From an uncultured Granulosicoccaceae bacterium (lineage in GTDB: Bacteria; Pseudomonadota; Gammaproteobacteria; CALCKW01): 64,000 nt of DNA. The notes below the pieces were generated by a model that was not told the origin of the DNA, did not search any database, and was given only the letters and a program-made list of their open reading frames with translations. Position numbers and translations under genes: made by a program. Where the stretch lies: positions 124,001 through 188,000 of the forward strand of contig CALCKW010000024.1 of NCBI GenBank assembly GCA_937965695.1, read 5' to 3'. Every line of letters starts with the position of its first letter. The stretch's first letter is position 1. This document shows positions 60,840-64,000 of the stretch, piece by piece.

Positions 60840-62789
60840 TCAGCCTTCATTCGCTGGCGCCATGTTTAAACGAGGAACATCGATAACAAAGGCATTCATT
60901 CTCCCCAACTCGTTATAAAAAATTCTTAGATCAGAGTCGTCGGCATTGAGCAACGCCCTTGCTGACAAATAAGACTCTACCCAATGCCTAGATCGACCTG
61001 CTTGGTCCGGTTCTAGGGAACGGCTAAAAGTGAATTGGAGTTGCACGCGCTTGCCTCCGGTAGTCACTTGCACTTTAACTTTCCTCAAGGGATTTTGCCG
61101 TTGATCGGAATCCCCAAGCAATAATCTAACAGCCTGCAATAACACGCGTGGCTGAACCCGAATAACATAGGAATCAGAACGACTAATCACTACAGCGCAG
61201 CCAAATGCTCTAGCTAACTCATCCACGTTAGTATTCAGCCATTCTGGAACCCTTAGCACTGAACTTGACTCTACCGCTGGCAGTGCTACTTCAGACGCAA
61301 ACATTTGTGCTAGCAACTCGCTGCACTCCATTGAGGAGTCAACAATCTTCTGCACTTCGCTACGAATAGATGTTGCTCCGGATTCGATTTGCTTTAACGC
61401 TAAATTTCCGGTGGCCAAGCAAGCACCAACTGGGTTTCTGAACTCATAACTATAAATGTGAGACAAACGTCCAGCCATAGCGTTCAGCTCTAGCTCTTTT
61501 TGCTTACTGGTCAGTTTAGTAATTTCATCTGTCTGGCTTTCCAGACGCGAGCTAAGGTCAAGTCGAAACCTTTCTAACTCACGCGAACGTCGAACAGCGG
61601 AGCGCAAAAAAACGAAGGCCATTGAAAGTGCAAAAAAAGTGTATCCCATCGGTATATGCAGACCAATAGATGGTGAAACAAACTCTAAATGCACCAGAGA
61701 ATCACGCAACGCATAAGTGACAAGGAGTATTGTTCCCAGGAGCATCACACGGTCGTCAAAGTTATTGCTATGCACGTAGTGCCAAACAACAACGGCCAAC
61801 ATAAAACACCCACAGATCGCCCAAATAAAGGCAGACCCTTTTAGCAACTGTATCGTTTCATTTAGATCAGTTGTCGAAACAGCAGCCACACCGAAGCACA
61901 AGACCGGCATTGCAAAAATGAGTATAACCCCACCTATCCAGCGAGCCAGCCCAAAATAGACACAAACAAATAGCGCCACAAAGGTTAAAGCAATAGGCTG
62001 GGATAGAGTAATCAATATATACCAAAGTTGCAGGTCTATGGGCTGGATCACAAGCACCCAGCTTAACAGTGAAACTGCCGCGCTGATGTTGAAAAGCGCT
62101 GCAAAGATATAGACAGCTCCACCGTGTGAGGCGTATCCCAACAGGGCAAGTGCGGACATAACGAGCAAGACAAGAGTCGCAAAAGGCAAAGTAACCTGCA
62201 ATCGTCTGCCCATCGTAAACACCTCATCCAGTTTACGCGTAGGTCCAATGTAAACTTCTGAGACGGCGACCCGCATGGCGCTCGCACTGGAGACCTCTAA
62301 TTCAACCGTATTTTCACCCTCAAACAACACCCCTTCGGCGAGACGAAACAACAAAGGTTTATTCCAAAGCCACCGATCTTGCGCCGACGAATAGGCAAAA
62401 GCCCCATACGTTTTTCCATTAAGACGCAAAATCAGATTGTCTCGTGCAAAGGGTACAAATATGGCGAGTGATTCCTGTCCTAACGTCGAGCGATCAAACG
62501 TAAAACTGTAGAATTTTGTCCTCTCTATGGGAGAAGCATTCGTCCATTGATCAGGTAACGCAGCGACAGGGTTATCACGTGGAGACTCGGCGGAAGAATG
62601 AGTTCTCACTACCGCGCTATCAACTAAAACAATACTGGGGTCATCCAGAACGCCAGTCCACGGCTTTTTAACGCTGAGGCCCATAAAGAAAACAACTGTA
62701 AAAAAAAGAACTAACACCCGCCAATACTTGGGTATATTCTGGCGTTCTGTATCTCGACTAACACTTTGTTTTAGAAATTGACAACTCAT
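60840..62789 (-). CDS. 7TM (DISM-like) sensor protein with degenerate kinase-like C-terminus
   Basis: 649 aa; same overall architecture as the downstream gene; RLSHIYSYEFRNPVGACLATGNLAL in the DHp-like region; no recognisable N/G1/G2 boxes. Confidence 0.75.
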   Translation of the reverse strand: MSCQFLKQSVSRDTERQNIPKYWRVLVLFFTVVFFMGLSVKKPWTGVLDDPSIVLVDSAVVRTHSSAESPRDNPVAALPDQWTNASPIERTKFYSFTFDRSTLGQESLAIFVPFARDNLILRLNGKTYGAFAYSSAQDRWLWNKPLLFRLAEGVLFEGENTVELEVSSASAMRVAVSEVYIGPTRKLDEVFTMGRRLQVTLPFATLVLLVMSALALLGYASHGGAVYIFAALFNISAAVSLLSWVLVIQPIDLQLWYILITLSQPIALTFVALFVCVYFGLARWIGGVILIFAMPVLCFGVAAVSTTDLNETIQLLKGSAFIWAICGCFMLAVVVWHYVHSNNFDDRVMLLGTILLVTYALRDSLVHLEFVSPSIGLHIPMGYTFFALSMAFVFLRSAVRRSRELERFRLDLSSRLESQTDEITKLTSKQKELELNAMAGRLSHIYSYEFRNPVGACLATGNLALKQIESGATSIRSEVQKIVDSSMECSELLAQMFASEVALPAVESSSVLRVPEWLNTNVDELARAFGCAVVISRSDSYVIRVQPRVLLQAVRLLLGDSDQRQNPLRKVKVQVTTGGKRVQLQFTFSRSLEPDQAGRSRHWVESYLSARALLNADDSDLRIFYNELGRMNAFVIDVPRLNMAPANEG

Positions 62790-63149
62790 CTCTGCAAATC
62801 CAATAACTTGAGCTTAACTGCTGCAACCTACACATCCAAAAATACACAGATAACCAAGATCATTCGCTTTAAACCTACACAAAACTGTCTACTCTTTTCT
62901 CATCGGGCGAGTAGCAATTGCCTACAGACCTAGAGATAACACTATCACGCCGAAAAATGCGCCCTAGGTGCTTCAACAAACCTAGCTGAACCATCAATTA
63001 AAACTGTTTCCAAATATTTGGAATAGTGATAAACACCATCACTCCCAATCCACCATACGGATAGCGATCAGTTTTTGCCAGCCGTAGACATGAATTTTTG
63101 CACATTCAATGGCACAATATGATTATCGAAAAGATTTGGAAAACTCGAC

Positions 63150-64000
63150 ATGTTCATCGACAACAAATGGCTCAAAACCGAAAAAACTTTCACCAGCTTC
63201 AATCCCGCAACAGGTGAAGCACTTGGCCTTATCGCTGACGGTGGAGCAGCAGAGGCAATGGCAGCCATTGATGCAGCGCAGATAGCATTTTCTAGCTGGC
63301 GAAGAACAACAGCTCACGCCCGCAGCGAACTGCTTTACCGCGTCTGGGAACTGATGAGTCAACGACAAGAGGATCTAGCACAGTTGATGACCTCTGAGCA
63401 GGGCAAACCACTCAAGGCAGCAAGAAACGAGGTGAAGTACGCCGCGGATTTCTTGCTCTGGTTTGCCGAAGAAGCCAAGCGAAACTATGGAGAGACAATT
63501 CCTTCGGCTCGTGCTGATCAGCGCTTTTTAGTTAGCCATGCACCGCTCGGGGTTGTCGCGGCAGTCACGCCGTGGAACTACCCCATATCGATGCTCACCC
63601 GTAAGCTCGCTCCAGCACTCGCCGCCGGTTGTACAGTTGTTCTAAAGCCGGCTGAAGCTACACCACTGTGTGCCATTGAAGTATTTAAACTATTCGCCGA
63701 AGCTGGCGCACCAGATGGTGTGGTCAACCTGGTTACCTGTAGTGAGCCCACAGCGGTGGGAGAGGTTTTTTGCTCAGATCGAAGAGTACGAAAACTGACT
63801 TTCACAGGGTCGACGGCGGTCGGTCAAAAACTTGCTACTGCGGCAGCACCAACCTTAAAACGCGTGTCTATGGAGCTGGGTGGTAATGCCCCATTTATTG
63901 TTTTTGATGATGCCGATCCAGTTAGAGCGGCGAAGGGCTGCGCCCTGGTTAAATTCCTAAATACAGGTCAGGCATGCATATCCCCCAATCGAATACTCGT
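63150..64000 (+). CDS. gabD: Succinate-semialdehyde dehydrogenase-like aldehyde dehydrogenase, truncated by right window edge
   Basis: Not in the ORF track because no stop lies in the window; manual translation MFIDNKWLKTEKTFTSFNPATGEALGLIADGG...LMTSEQGKPLKAARNEV...VAAVTPWNYPISMLTRKLAPALAAGCTVVLKPAE...MELGGNAPFIVFDDAD...NTGQACISPNRIL. Confidence 0.92.
   Translation, partial: MFIDNKWLKTEKTFTSFNPATGEALGLIADGGAAEAMAAIDAAQIAFSSWRRTTAHARSELLYRVWELMSQRQEDLAQLMTSEQGKPLKAARNEVKYAADFLLWFAEEAKRNYGETIPSARADQRFLVSHAPLGVVAAVTPWNYPISMLTRKLAPALAAGCTVVLKPAEATPLCAIEVFKLFAEAGAPDGVVNLVTCSEPTAVGEVFCSDRRVRKLTFTGSTAVGQKLATAAAPTLKRVSMELGGNAPFIVFDDADPVRAAKGCALVKFLNTGQACISPNRIL

Overview
The window looks like a gammaproteobacterial chromosome segment. 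No phage, transposase, CRISPR or tRNA/rRNA gene was recognised. From left to right: a DUF2461 protein; enoyl-CoA hydratase; a heterotetrameric sarcosine oxidase operon (soxBDAG, minus strand); class II aldolase; rimI/holD-like/pssA/ilvH/ilvI; divergent tusA and bepA-like M48 protease; pckA; an ecotin-like inhibitor with a CopD-like protein and a peroxiredoxin; FKBP; a NYN-OB/cold-shock-like protein; a compact hybrid NRPS-PKS locus (about 20.1-32.2 kb); a set of uncharacterised genes next to an orphan GspE/PilB ATPase; wrbA/DUF2069/hda/DUF2066/purM/purN/DUF3108; a soluble chemoreceptor; a large polyamine uptake and catabolism region (puuB, spuC, two puuA, speB, potFGHI, GntR regulator, ridA, and a gabD-like gene running off the right edge); a trypsin-fold protease with an inserted PA-like domain and a GlyGly-CTERM-like tail; and two adjacent membrane sensor-kinase-like genes with non-canonical kinase motifs. 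Best candidates for something new: (1) the two-protein assembly line A-PCP-KS-AT-ACP-aminotransferase // C-A(Gly-like)-PCP-alpha/beta-hydrolase-like, predicted to make a beta,gamma-diamino-acyl-glycine; (2) an ecotin homologue without signal peptide or the disulfide cysteines; (3) the S1 protease with a PA-like insertion; (4) the tandem degenerate sensor kinases; (5) an undescribed ~110-150 bp dispersed intergenic repeat with at least four copies; (6) a nested palindromic operator between puuA and its GntR-type regulator. All family calls come from reading the sequence. No database search was run.
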